Positions 56,822 through 64,000 of a stretch of 64,000 nt of DNA are shown here, piece by piece. How positions within the stretch are numbered: position 1 is the first letter of the stretch; every line of letters begins with the position of its first letter. A program made the translations under genes and the position numbers. The notes under the pieces were generated by a model, which was given only the letters and a program-made list of their open reading frames with translations, made no database searches and had not been told where the DNA came from. Origin of the DNA: Oceanospirillaceae bacterium (GTDB lineage Bacteria; Pseudomonadota; Gammaproteobacteria; Pseudomonadales; Litoribrevibacteraceae); assembly GCA_015665455.1 (NCBI GenBank), contig JADFAD010000001.1, positions 744,001 through 808,000 of the forward strand. Reading direction: 5' to 3'.

Positions 56822-57025
56822 TTAGATGTGAAGCGTCGATTGAACTTTTTTCAAACGTTGAAGTTTTTTCTTTCTTACTCCAAAGATACCAAACCAAAAT
56901 CCAGCCTCAAATACCGCACCAAGTAATAGAAACAACATCCCACCTGCTGGCGCCCCACAAACATAACACGCTATGGCCGCAACAAAGCATAGAAGGGTGG
57001 TGACTATTCGGGTGATCATTTTCAA
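56822..57025 (-). CDS. Small two-helix membrane protein
   Basis: A 67-residue protein: MKMITRIVTTLLCFVAAIACYVCGAPAGGMLFLLLGAV-type hydrophobic stretches make two helices joined by a CGAPAGG turn. A basic tail follows (RKKKLQRLKKVQ). AAAGGAGTAATA lies before the start on the minus strand, giving a reasonable ribosome site. The family is unknown. The convergent gene at 56567 has a similar size and topology, but no sequence relationship is apparent. Confidence 0.6.
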   Translation of the reverse strand: MKMITRIVTTLLCFVAAIACYVCGAPAGGMLFLLLGAVFEAGFWFGIFGVRKKKLQRLKKVQSTLHI

Positions 57026-57314
57026 AATATTACTCCTTTAATAGATTGATTTATTTGAATTAAAAATGTTGATCAATTGCTCTGGATTTAATTGAGTGTA
57101 TTATTAACCCGCTTTTATGGTTTAGATTATCTTTTGTTAATTCGTTGTAATTATAGTTCGATATGAACTTGGATTCATCTTGTTACCGACCGAATAATTT
57201 TTAGATTCGTTAAATAATTCAAAAATTTACCTATCTGCAAACTAGACTGTATTAGAGGCGCAATTCAAAGCTGTACTTGAAGAAGTAAAAATAAAATCAA
57301 GAGTTGGAGAAGTA

Positions 57315-58892
57315 ATGAATACTGGTAGAGATCTAGATACCGAAGAATATGAAACCGATCATGAGATCGGTGAAAACAACATTGAAGTCTGGGGCTTAGA
57401 TGTACACAACCCTGTATTTCTTGTAAGCGCTGTATTGATTCTTGCTTTTGTTATTGGCACTTTGATCATGCCTACAGAAGCCAAAGCGTTTCTTGATAGT
57501 GCCAAATCATGGTCGATCAACTACTTTGATTGGCTATTTATGGGCGCCAGCAACCTATTTGTTCTTTTTTGTTTGGCCTTGTTGGTCTTGCCGATTGGTC
57601 GCATTCGGTTAGGCGGGGCGGATGCGAAACCTGATTTCTCTCGTATTTCTTGGTTCTCAATGTTGTTTGCTGCTGGAATGGGCATTGGCTTAATGTTCTG
57701 GAGCGTTGCCGAGCCTGTTGCTTATTATACAGACTGGTGGGGCACGCCACTGAATGCTGAAGCAAAAACGGCCCAAGGCGCAGATATGGCGATGGCTGCA
57801 ACCTTATTTCATTGGGGTTTTCATCCGTGGGCTATTTATGGCGTTGTGGGGTTAGCATTAGCATTTTTTACCTTTAATAAAGGGATGCCTTTAACGATTC
57901 GGTCAGCGTTTTATCCTTTATTTGGTGACCGAGTTTGGGGGCGAGCAGGGGATATAATCGATGTGTTGGCTGTTTTGGCGACAATTTTTGGTTTAGCTAC
58001 GTCTCTTGGCTTAGGCGCTCAGCAAGCCGCAAGTGGTATGAATTTCTTGTTCGGTGTTACGGATAACATTAACACTCAAATCATGGTTATTGTTGGGGTG
58101 ACTTCGGTTGCGATTATCTCGGTCATTCGAGGGTTAGATGGTGGGGTAAAAATATTAAGTAACCTTAATATGGTGCTTGCCAGCATACTACTACTGTTTG
58201 TATTTATTGCTGGCCCGACATTAGCGTTGATCGGTTACATGGGAACTACAGCGGTTGAATACGTGCAACAAATTATCCCGCTGAGTAATTGGATTGATCG
58301 TGAAGATGATAAATTCTTCCATGGTTGGACTGTTTTTTACTGGGCTTGGTGGGTTTCTTGGTCCCCATTTGTTGGGCTGTTTATTGCTCGAATTTCAAGA
58401 GGCCGCACCGTAAGAGAGTTCATTGCTGCTGTATTGGTTGTTCCTGTACTGGTGACATTGGTTTGGATGGCCGTGTTTGGTGGTAGTGCGCTTGAGCAGG
58501 CTCAAAACGGTATAGGTGAGTTGGCAAATGGTTTGGGAGGCGTGAGCCTTGCGATGTTCCAAATGCTAGAAAATTTACCTTTGGCTGAGATTACTTCGTT
58601 AATTGCTATTACTTTGGTTTTGTTATTCTTTGTGACGTCTTCTGATTCTGGCTCGTTAGTGATTGATAGCATTACGGCGGGCGGGAAGCTCGATGCTCCT
58701 GTTCCTCAGCGTATTTTCTGGGCTTGTCTTGAAGGTGCCATTGCCATTGCGTTGTTATACGGAGGAGGCAAAGAGGCATTGAGTGCATTGCAAGCGGGTG
58801 CAATTACAACGGGCCTACCGTTTACTGTGATCCTCATTGTTATGAGCATCAGTCTCTTTAAGGGATTACAGAGTGAGATGAAGCATCAATAA
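57315..58892 (+). CDS. BCCT-family transporter (betaine/choline/carnitine)
   Basis: A 525-residue sodium- or proton-coupled transporter with about twelve helices. BCCT hallmarks are GMGIGLMFWSVAEPVAYYTDWW in the early helices, and FYWAWWVSWSPFVGLFIARISRGRTVREFI (the tryptophan-rich substrate-binding box and adjacent loop). The C terminus is short (FKGLQSEMKHQ) and lacks the long osmosensory tail of BetP. Uptake of betaine-type osmolytes is likely and suits a marine host, but the exact substrate is open. The region 57026-57314 holds its promoter and no gene. Confidence 0.9.
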   Translation: MNTGRDLDTEEYETDHEIGENNIEVWGLDVHNPVFLVSAVLILAFVIGTLIMPTEAKAFLDSAKSWSINYFDWLFMGASNLFVLFCLALLVLPIGRIRLGGADAKPDFSRISWFSMLFAAGMGIGLMFWSVAEPVAYYTDWWGTPLNAEAKTAQGADMAMAATLFHWGFHPWAIYGVVGLALAFFTFNKGMPLTIRSAFYPLFGDRVWGRAGDIIDVLAVLATIFGLATSLGLGAQQAASGMNFLFGVTDNINTQIMVIVGVTSVAIISVIRGLDGGVKILSNLNMVLASILLLFVFIAGPTLALIGYMGTTAVEYVQQIIPLSNWIDREDDKFFHGWTVFYWAWWVSWSPFVGLFIARISRGRTVREFIAAVLVVPVLVTLVWMAVFGGSALEQAQNGIGELANGLGGVSLAMFQMLENLPLAEITSLIAITLVLLFFVTSSDSGSLVIDSITAGGKLDAPVPQRIFWACLEGAIAIALLYGGGKEALSALQAGAITTGLPFTVILIVMSISLFKGLQSEMKHQ

Positions 58893-59214
58893 TCAGATGG
58901 TTGTTTTATTCGTCTGCCTTACGGTTCTTTAATAAAGAACTCATGCTTTAAACAATGCTGCTTCAGAGATTTGGTCAGACCACTTTTCTGTTGCAGTGAT
59001 TTTCTTCATTTTTCACCGTTTTATTTTATTTTTTCTTCATTAAAAAGTCGTTCGGCTTATTTATTTGTACTAGAACTCAGTCTTTCCAACTACGACACAT
59101 AAAATCAACGACTTACGCGTTAATCTTATCGGGCTTATCATGTCAAAAAATAGCATTGGAGTTCAGATACAGAGGCATGGGTTTTTTGTATTCATTATAA
59201 AGGAGACAAATACG

Positions 59215-60045
59215 ATGAAATTAGCTCTAAATAAGGTAGTTTGTACTGCATTGGTGGTAGGCGCTTTCTCTTCAGTGAGTATTGCCGGTGATAACAAACA
59301 CAGTGCATCAGGTGGAAATGAATCCGCGTGTGAAGGTTTTGGACCGCAAACGCCTAGAGATATTGATGACGTAGCAGGTGAAAATAAGCGTAAGTTTTCA
59401 ATGGCTCCTAAAGCAGAAGACATGAACTTGTGTAATATTCATTTTCATAACAATGCTGAGCACAAAGCCAAAGACTTCTCGATTTATGCTGGTGAAGGTG
59501 AACATGGTCACGGTGGTGGTTACCAGTGTGGTATCAGTAAATCTCTAACGGAAGCGGAATTGAAAGCACCGTCAACGGAAGTCTGTAAAGGCTTGGTACC
59601 TGGCGATACAATTGAAGTTCATTGGGTGCATACATCCTGTGACGTGACGCCGGGTAAAGGCTTAGGGTCTTGTTTGTCAAAGAGCTGCGCTAACCCTGAC
59701 TTACGCGTAGAAACGCAAGTATTTACGGTGGTAAATGATACGTCTGCATTGAACTTTAATGATTTGTCGTACGATGGGAATAGAGTGAACGGTTTGCATC
59801 AGGCAAAAGCGTTACCTATTGATACGGGTGCACCTGTTGAGTTTTTAGGTTCAACAACGGGCCCTAAGTACACTGAGCATACTTGTTCTCCGTTGCAGGT
59901 TACATGGAGTGTTCGACCACAATGCGCAAAGATTGATATCAACAGTCTGGGCCAGTGGTGTAAAGGGAATGCATTTGAAGAGGATCATGCACACGGAGTA
60001 AGAAAGCTTGTGACGAATCCTAAACTGCTGTCTGAAATTAAGTAA
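59215..60045 (+). CDS. Delta-class-like carbonic anhydrase, exported
   Basis: 276 residues from the ATG at 59215 (AAGGAG ten bases before); a 25-codon longer reading from 59140 has no ribosome site. The signal peptide (LVVGAFSSVSIAG) is followed by the delta-type pattern: NLCNIHFHNNAEHKAKDFSI, GGGYQCGISKSL and DTIEVHWVHTSCDVTPG. The His-x-His and EVHWVH segments would hold the zinc, as in the related alpha fold, and several cysteines may form disulfides. Delta enzymes were first described in diatoms and coccolithophores and have marine bacterial homologues. This is probably a periplasmic CO2/bicarbonate enzyme. Confidence 0.75.
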   Translation: MKLALNKVVCTALVVGAFSSVSIAGDNKHSASGGNESACEGFGPQTPRDIDDVAGENKRKFSMAPKAEDMNLCNIHFHNNAEHKAKDFSIYAGEGEHGHGGGYQCGISKSLTEAELKAPSTEVCKGLVPGDTIEVHWVHTSCDVTPGKGLGSCLSKSCANPDLRVETQVFTVVNDTSALNFNDLSYDGNRVNGLHQAKALPIDTGAPVEFLGSTTGPKYTEHTCSPLQVTWSVRPQCAKIDINSLGQWCKGNAFEEDHAHGVRKLVTNPKLLSEIK

Positions 60046-60260
60046 CGATTTAAAAGTTAAGCCGTTTGTTTTAAGTAAGTGGAGGCTCGCACTTCGCTTA
60101 CTTAGCTCTGTTCTTAACTCCATTCTTGGCTCCGATCCTAAGCGTGATTAGCTTCTTGTTATGATGCTCAATACGAACTGTTTATCCTGTTCTGAGTCTA
60201 CGTACTATACCGCGCAAGGTTTATCCAAATAATATTTATTTACTTTAAGGGAATAAGTTA

Positions 60261-60839
60261 ATGACAATCATTTCTATTGTTTATAGTTCAGGGACAGGAC
60301 ACACCGCTCGTATGGCACAAGCTGTATCTGAAGGGTGCCTCATCGATGGAGAAACTGACGTTCATCTCTTAGAAATTAGCGACGATGATTTCCATGGCAG
60401 TCGCTGGGTAAACGAGGAAATCTTAAAAACGCTGGATAGTTCTGATGCTATTATTTTTGGCTCTCCAACCTACATGGGGTCTGTATCTTCAAAGATGAAA
60501 GCCTTTATGGAGGCTTCTGTTTCGCGCTATATCCCTGAAACATGGAACGATAAAATAGCGGCCGGCTTCACTGTTTCTGGTGCTCAGGGTGGTGACAAAC
60601 TGAATACACTCATGACGATGACAACCTTTGCTATGCAACATGGCATGATCTGGATTGGCCTTGGTTGCAACCCATTTAATAATGATAAAGGAGTGAATGA
60701 GGCTGGGTATTATTACGGTGCCACAGGGGTTGCGGGTCTGGATGACGATCCAAAATATTTCCCAACTGAGGTGGATTTAGAATCAGGAAGGATTTTAGGT
60801 AAACGCGTTTCTTTGTATGCGAAGAGGTTTCTTAGTTAG
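60261..60839 (+). CDS. Flavodoxin-like NAD(P)H:quinone reductase-type protein
   Basis: A 192-residue flavodoxin-fold protein. The FMN phosphate loop is IVYSSGTGHTARMAQA (residues 6-21). The second FMN loop is IIFGSPTYMGSVSSKMKAFME, and FTVSGAQGGDKLNTLMTMTTFAMQHGMIWIG is the WrbA-like third segment. WrbA relatives reduce quinones by two electrons and protect against redox cycling. The C terminus (GRILGKRVSLYAKRF) is the usual final helix. A ribosome site (AAGGGAA) precedes the ATG. It stands alone, with about 325 bases of gene-free sequence after it. Confidence 0.87.
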   Translation: MTIISIVYSSGTGHTARMAQAVSEGCLIDGETDVHLLEISDDDFHGSRWVNEEILKTLDSSDAIIFGSPTYMGSVSSKMKAFMEASVSRYIPETWNDKIAAGFTVSGAQGGDKLNTLMTMTTFAMQHGMIWIGLGCNPFNNDKGVNEAGYYYGATGVAGLDDDPKYFPTEVDLESGRILGKRVSLYAKRFLS

Positions 60840-61164
60840 TAGTTTTGAATCTCCCTTGTATTCTTGTGTCAAATAAACCGCAATAGAACAAGATTGGTTC
60901 TTAGTTTTGTCGGAATCATGTTGTTTGAAATGGTAACAGTTTGTAATGAATGTAAACATGAAACGCTTAAAATCTTGAATATTTTCATTGGATTAGTGTT
61001 TTTATAGCGTATTAATTTCTAAAGTTGGCGGGTCTTAACATGACAAGCCTTTATTCTAAAAAAATGCTTAATTTACAAAAAAATACTAACCCGTTTGGTG
61101 ATGCATTTTGATTTTTGCATACTATACTTCTATTACATTTATAGTGTGGTTGGAATTTTGGTGA
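60840..61164. other. Intergenic region, no gene seen
   Basis: It separates the flavodoxin-like and diguanylate cyclase genes. It is A+T-rich, without a strong terminator, repeat or open frame that I would support. The promoter of the cyclase gene must lie here. Confidence 0.4.
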
Positions 61165-62907
61165 ATGAAAGAACAATTTGGCTCGAGAGTATTGGAAGCA
61201 TGGTTTCGGCCCGCTGTTTCTTTGATGAGCAGGCTCACCTATGTCAGTAAATTTGCAGTCGCAACGGCTTTATTTGCGGTACCTCTTATCGTTGTGGTTA
61301 TCAATGCCACATTAGAGCACGATGAAAAGATCGAACAACTTCAAAAAAAGTACGTAGCGGTAGAGCGTCTTGATGATGTTTTGAGCATCAGCCGTCATTT
61401 ATCCAGGGTAAGAAACAGTAAAACTCTTTCTTTATTATCGTCGGAACCGTCAGCCGATATAGAAAAGAATGAAAGTGCAGCAATAACTGCGTTGACCAAT
61501 CTTGAGAATGCCCCATCTATCTCGACAAATAATTTAATCAAGTTAGCCATTAGCAATTTAAACAGTGCCATTGTTTCGGGCGGTCGAGTTGGGTCTGAAG
61601 GTGACAGCATCTACAGTGCTTTTGACAGCGCTAATCGGGTGGTTAAAAGAGCGAATCGTTTAGGTCAGTTAATCATTTCTGAGGGCGGCGTATTAAATGA
61701 TAACGACGTTCTATCTTTGAATGTCGTGTCGTTATTAATGAATGAAATGCAGCAACCGCTAGAGAACTTTGGGAAAATTGAGAGTTTTGGTTCATTTTTT
61801 CTCGATAAAGGTTTTCTAGATTCTCAAAGTGTTTTGGTCCTATCGTCGGTTTCCAATCAATTGGGTTCCAGCTATGCGGCAATGAATCAACAATTGAAAT
61901 CCATATTCAATCGATTCGATTCGGCCAACCAAAGCACAATCATCGATACCTCCTTACTTGAATCTATTTCTCGGTTAGTCGTACTTGCAGAGGACTCCAT
62001 TGTTTTAGATCCAGACCTTGAAACCATGGAGGCTGAATTTCGTGACGTTAGCCAAAAGGAGCTTTCTCAGCTTAATCTGTTTCAGGATCAATTAGTTGAT
62101 TACCTCCTTCATCGCTATCAATTTAGAATGCAAGAACTGCAATCTGAGCAATGGAAGCGTTCCATGGCCATTGGAGTACTGGTATTTGGCGCGCTCTACC
62201 TATTTATGGGGATCTTTTTCAGTGTTGAGCATTCTTTATTGCAACTGATTGGGGCTGCAAAGCGTGTATCCAGTGGTGATTTGGACACAAAAGTAGAGAT
62301 TCAGACACGAGACGAGTTATTCCAATTGGCGTGTGTGTTCGAGGAAATGCGCATGCAATTAAAAGCCAGGGACAAAGCGTTGTTCAATTTGGCAATCACC
62401 GATGGATTAACAGGGTTATTTAATAGGAAGTACTTTAATGACTGCCTTGCTTTGAAGCTAAAGGAATCGAGCAGATCTAACGCTCATTTGACGTTATTGC
62501 TTATAGATATCGATTTCTTCAAGAAATTGAATGATAACTATGGGCATCAAGTGGGTGATGACTGCTTAATTGAAATGGGGAAGCTATTAACGTCAGTACT
62601 TGAGAGAGAAACGGATATGGCATTTCGTTACGGAGGCGAAGAATTTGCCATTATTTTACCGAATACCTCTTCAGAGAACTGCCTGCCGATGGTTAAAAAG
62701 ATCTGGTCGATCATTCGGGCTTCGGCTGTCCCCATTGAAAATGAGGTACTTAATTTTACTGCAAGTATTGGTGTTTCGAGTACGGATACTGTTGCTAGCT
62801 TTGAAGGATTCGAATTAATTCAAGCTGCAGATCAGGCTTTATATTCCGCAAAAGACAGTGGTCGTGATTGTTTTGTGATGAGTTCACAAGTGAGTCATGT
62901 TGCTTAG
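61165..62907 (+). CDS. Membrane-bound diguanylate cyclase with HAMP domain
   Basis: A 580-residue signalling protein. An N-terminal helix (FAVATALFAVPLIVVVINATL) and a second near residue 340 (SMAIGVLVFGALYLFMGIFF) flank a periplasmic helical sensor region of about 280 residues. A HAMP domain (AAKRVSSGDLDTKVEIQTRDELFQLACVFEEM) leads into the GGDEF domain: ITDGLTGLFNRKYF, LLLIDIDFFKKLNDNYGHQVGDDCL and the active site RYGGEEFAIILPN. The product-inhibition site RETD lies exactly five residues before GGEEF, so feedback inhibition by cyclic di-GMP is expected. The signal is unknown. Confidence 0.93.
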   Translation: MKEQFGSRVLEAWFRPAVSLMSRLTYVSKFAVATALFAVPLIVVVINATLEHDEKIEQLQKKYVAVERLDDVLSISRHLSRVRNSKTLSLLSSEPSADIEKNESAAITALTNLENAPSISTNNLIKLAISNLNSAIVSGGRVGSEGDSIYSAFDSANRVVKRANRLGQLIISEGGVLNDNDVLSLNVVSLLMNEMQQPLENFGKIESFGSFFLDKGFLDSQSVLVLSSVSNQLGSSYAAMNQQLKSIFNRFDSANQSTIIDTSLLESISRLVVLAEDSIVLDPDLETMEAEFRDVSQKELSQLNLFQDQLVDYLLHRYQFRMQELQSEQWKRSMAIGVLVFGALYLFMGIFFSVEHSLLQLIGAAKRVSSGDLDTKVEIQTRDELFQLACVFEEMRMQLKARDKALFNLAITDGLTGLFNRKYFNDCLALKLKESSRSNAHLTLLLIDIDFFKKLNDNYGHQVGDDCLIEMGKLLTSVLERETDMAFRYGGEEFAIILPNTSSENCLPMVKKIWSIIRASAVPIENEVLNFTASIGVSSTDTVASFEGFELIQAADQALYSAKDSGRDCFVMSSQVSHVA

Positions 62908-62921
62908 TTAAAGGATGTTTA

Positions 62922-64000
62922 ATGAAGAGTAGTTCCAACTGGTTGTCGCTCGTTTGTGCGGTTGTATGGCTCGTTTCAACGGAGGCTTTCGCCGAAGAAA
63001 TCTTAAAAACGCCGTATGGAGCTGAATGGAAAGGCAATAAAGACGGTTCAATACCAGAATGGCAGGGACAAGCAGAGAATAAAGAGACGTTTGGTTCAGG
63101 AGTATCTTCAGAAAAGCCCCTTTATGTGATTAATGCGTCGAATGTTGAAGAATATAAGTCATCTTTGCCTAAAGGGCTTCAGGCGTTGGCAGAGAAATAC
63201 CCTGAGACGTTTAGTGTTCCTGTTTACAAATCTTACCGGCCTGCTTATTACCCTGATTGGGTCTACAGTGCGATTGCAGAAAATAAGAAACATGCAAAGT
63301 TAGCCGACGGAGGTGATCTTTTATTAAATACCTCTCCGGGCATTCCGTTTCCTGAGCCTACTAATGGCTACCATGTCATGTGGAACCATTTGCTTGCTTA
63401 CAAAGGCGTCTCAGCGTCTATTAAGTTTTGGGAACTGGTCGTTCACCCTAAGAACAAAACTGGCTTGATTTACAGTACCGTTACGCTGTCGTCGGAATAT
63501 TATAATAAGCATCGCGACAAATCGACTGAAAAACAAATGTACATGTATTACCTTTCTTCCGTTTCGTATCCCCCCAGTTTGGCTGGTAGTTCCTTGTTGA
63601 TACATGAACGAGTGAATGCGGCGCTTGTTCCTCGGCAAGCTTGGGCGTACATCACAGGGCAAAGACGCGTTGTTCGAGTTCCTACCATTGAATATGATTC
63701 GCCAATGCCAAGGGCAGAAGGTATTCGTTTTGCCGATGAGATTGATATTTTTAATGGTGCTTTAGACCGGTATCAATGGCGCTTAATCGGTAAGGAAGAG
63801 CTTATTATTCCCTATAACAACAATAGGTTTTTTGAGAAGCTTCTTGAGTTTGATGAAATTAAAGACGATCTGTTTTCCCCTTATCATCTCAATCCTGATT
63901 TTTTGCGTTATGAGAAACATCGAGTATGGAAGGTTGAGGGCGTATTGAAACAAGGAAAATCCCACCCTTATAAAAAGCGTATTATTTATATGGATGAAGA
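62922..64000 (+). CDS. DUF1329-family outer-membrane-associated protein, cut by window end
   Basis: An open frame from the ATG at 62922 runs off the end of the window; about 359 codons are visible. The signal peptide (LVCAVVWLVSTEAFAEE) and mature start (TPYGAEWKGNKDGSIPEWQG) match DUF1329. So do YPETFSVPVYKSYRPAYYPDWVY, GIPFPEPTNGYHVMWNHLLAYKG and AWAYITGQRRVVRVPTIEYDSP. The family has a LolB/LolA-like barrel and commonly lies next to DUF1302 outer-membrane barrels and RND exporters. It starts 14 bases after the cyclase stop, so the two may be co-transcribed. Confidence 0.88.
   Translation, partial: MKSSSNWLSLVCAVVWLVSTEAFAEEILKTPYGAEWKGNKDGSIPEWQGQAENKETFGSGVSSEKPLYVINASNVEEYKSSLPKGLQALAEKYPETFSVPVYKSYRPAYYPDWVYSAIAENKKHAKLADGGDLLLNTSPGIPFPEPTNGYHVMWNHLLAYKGVSASIKFWELVVHPKNKTGLIYSTVTLSSEYYNKHRDKSTEKQMYMYYLSSVSYPPSLAGSSLLIHERVNAALVPRQAWAYITGQRRVVRVPTIEYDSPMPRAEGIRFADEIDIFNGALDRYQWRLIGKEELIIPYNNNRFFEKLLEFDEIKDDLFSPYHLNPDFLRYEKHRVWKVEGVLKQGKSHPYKKRIIYMDE

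Noticed and set aside
58946-58962. Small hairpin GTTCTTT/AAAGAAC after the BCCT gene
   Set aside because: It is a short, A+T-rich stem without a T-tract, too weak to call a terminator.

Overview
The window looks like chromosomal DNA of a marine gammaproteobacterium of the Oceanospirillales/Alteromonadales type, an inference from gene content and moderate G+C. Supporting genes include a B12-riboswitch-controlled TonB uptake system, a Zur-type zinc-starvation operon, PhoX with Pho-type half-sites, a BCCT transporter, a delta-class-like carbonic anhydrase, DUF1329 and LolA-like envelope proteins, and an integron cassette array. I saw no rRNA, tRNA, CRISPR array or integrase.

Layout. (1) 1-5.1 kb: the distal end of an integron cassette array. 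It holds small hypothetical genes and three toxin-antitoxin pairs (RelE/Phd-like, HigBA, VapBC), separated by attC sites ending in GCGTTA. Relics of an IS30-family and an IS1182-family element interrupt it. (2) 5.3-12 kb: accessory DNA with a repeat-rich calcium-binding/beta-propeller lipoprotein, a LysR regulator, an NTF2-like protein, a decayed HxlR regulator beside a truncated carboxymuconolactone decarboxylase, and a further toxin-antitoxin pair. (3) 12-31.5 kb: mostly single genes. These include an AraC regulator divergent from a fatty-acid desaturase, a lipoprotein peptidase, a GlxA-type regulator divergent from a MAPEG protein, an Hsp20 gene with a sigma32 promoter and a ROSE-like RNA thermometer, an atypical signal peptidase, an amidase, a SulP transporter and a small gene behind a sigma54 promoter. 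(4) 31.7-37.2 kb: a TetR regulator and an RND/LolA-like/beta-barrel export operon that share the operator TGACG-N3-CGTCA. (5) 37.2-43.7 kb: a cobalamin uptake operon (btuB, btuF, btuC, an unknown gene, btuD) behind a cobalamin riboswitch. (6) 43.8-46.7 kb: an A+T-rich island with a candidate pore-forming toxin, an adjacent small membrane protein and divergent paralogous membrane proteins that look like immunity factors. (7) 46.9-51.5 kb: hisI, pyrC, thrS and gamma-carbonic-anhydrase paralogues behind a near-perfect Zur box. The ThrRS has lost key editing-site residues. (8) 51.6-64 kb: PhoX with Pho half-sites, a DsbA-like protein, a BCCT transporter, the delta-class-like carbonic anhydrase, a flavodoxin-like reductase, a diguanylate cyclase and a DUF1329 gene cut by the window end.

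The best candidates for new biology are the toxin/immunity island (43.8-46.7 kb) and the editing-site-deficient, zinc-starvation ThrRS paralogue (48.9-50.8 kb). Family names come from recognising motifs in the translations; no database search was possible.
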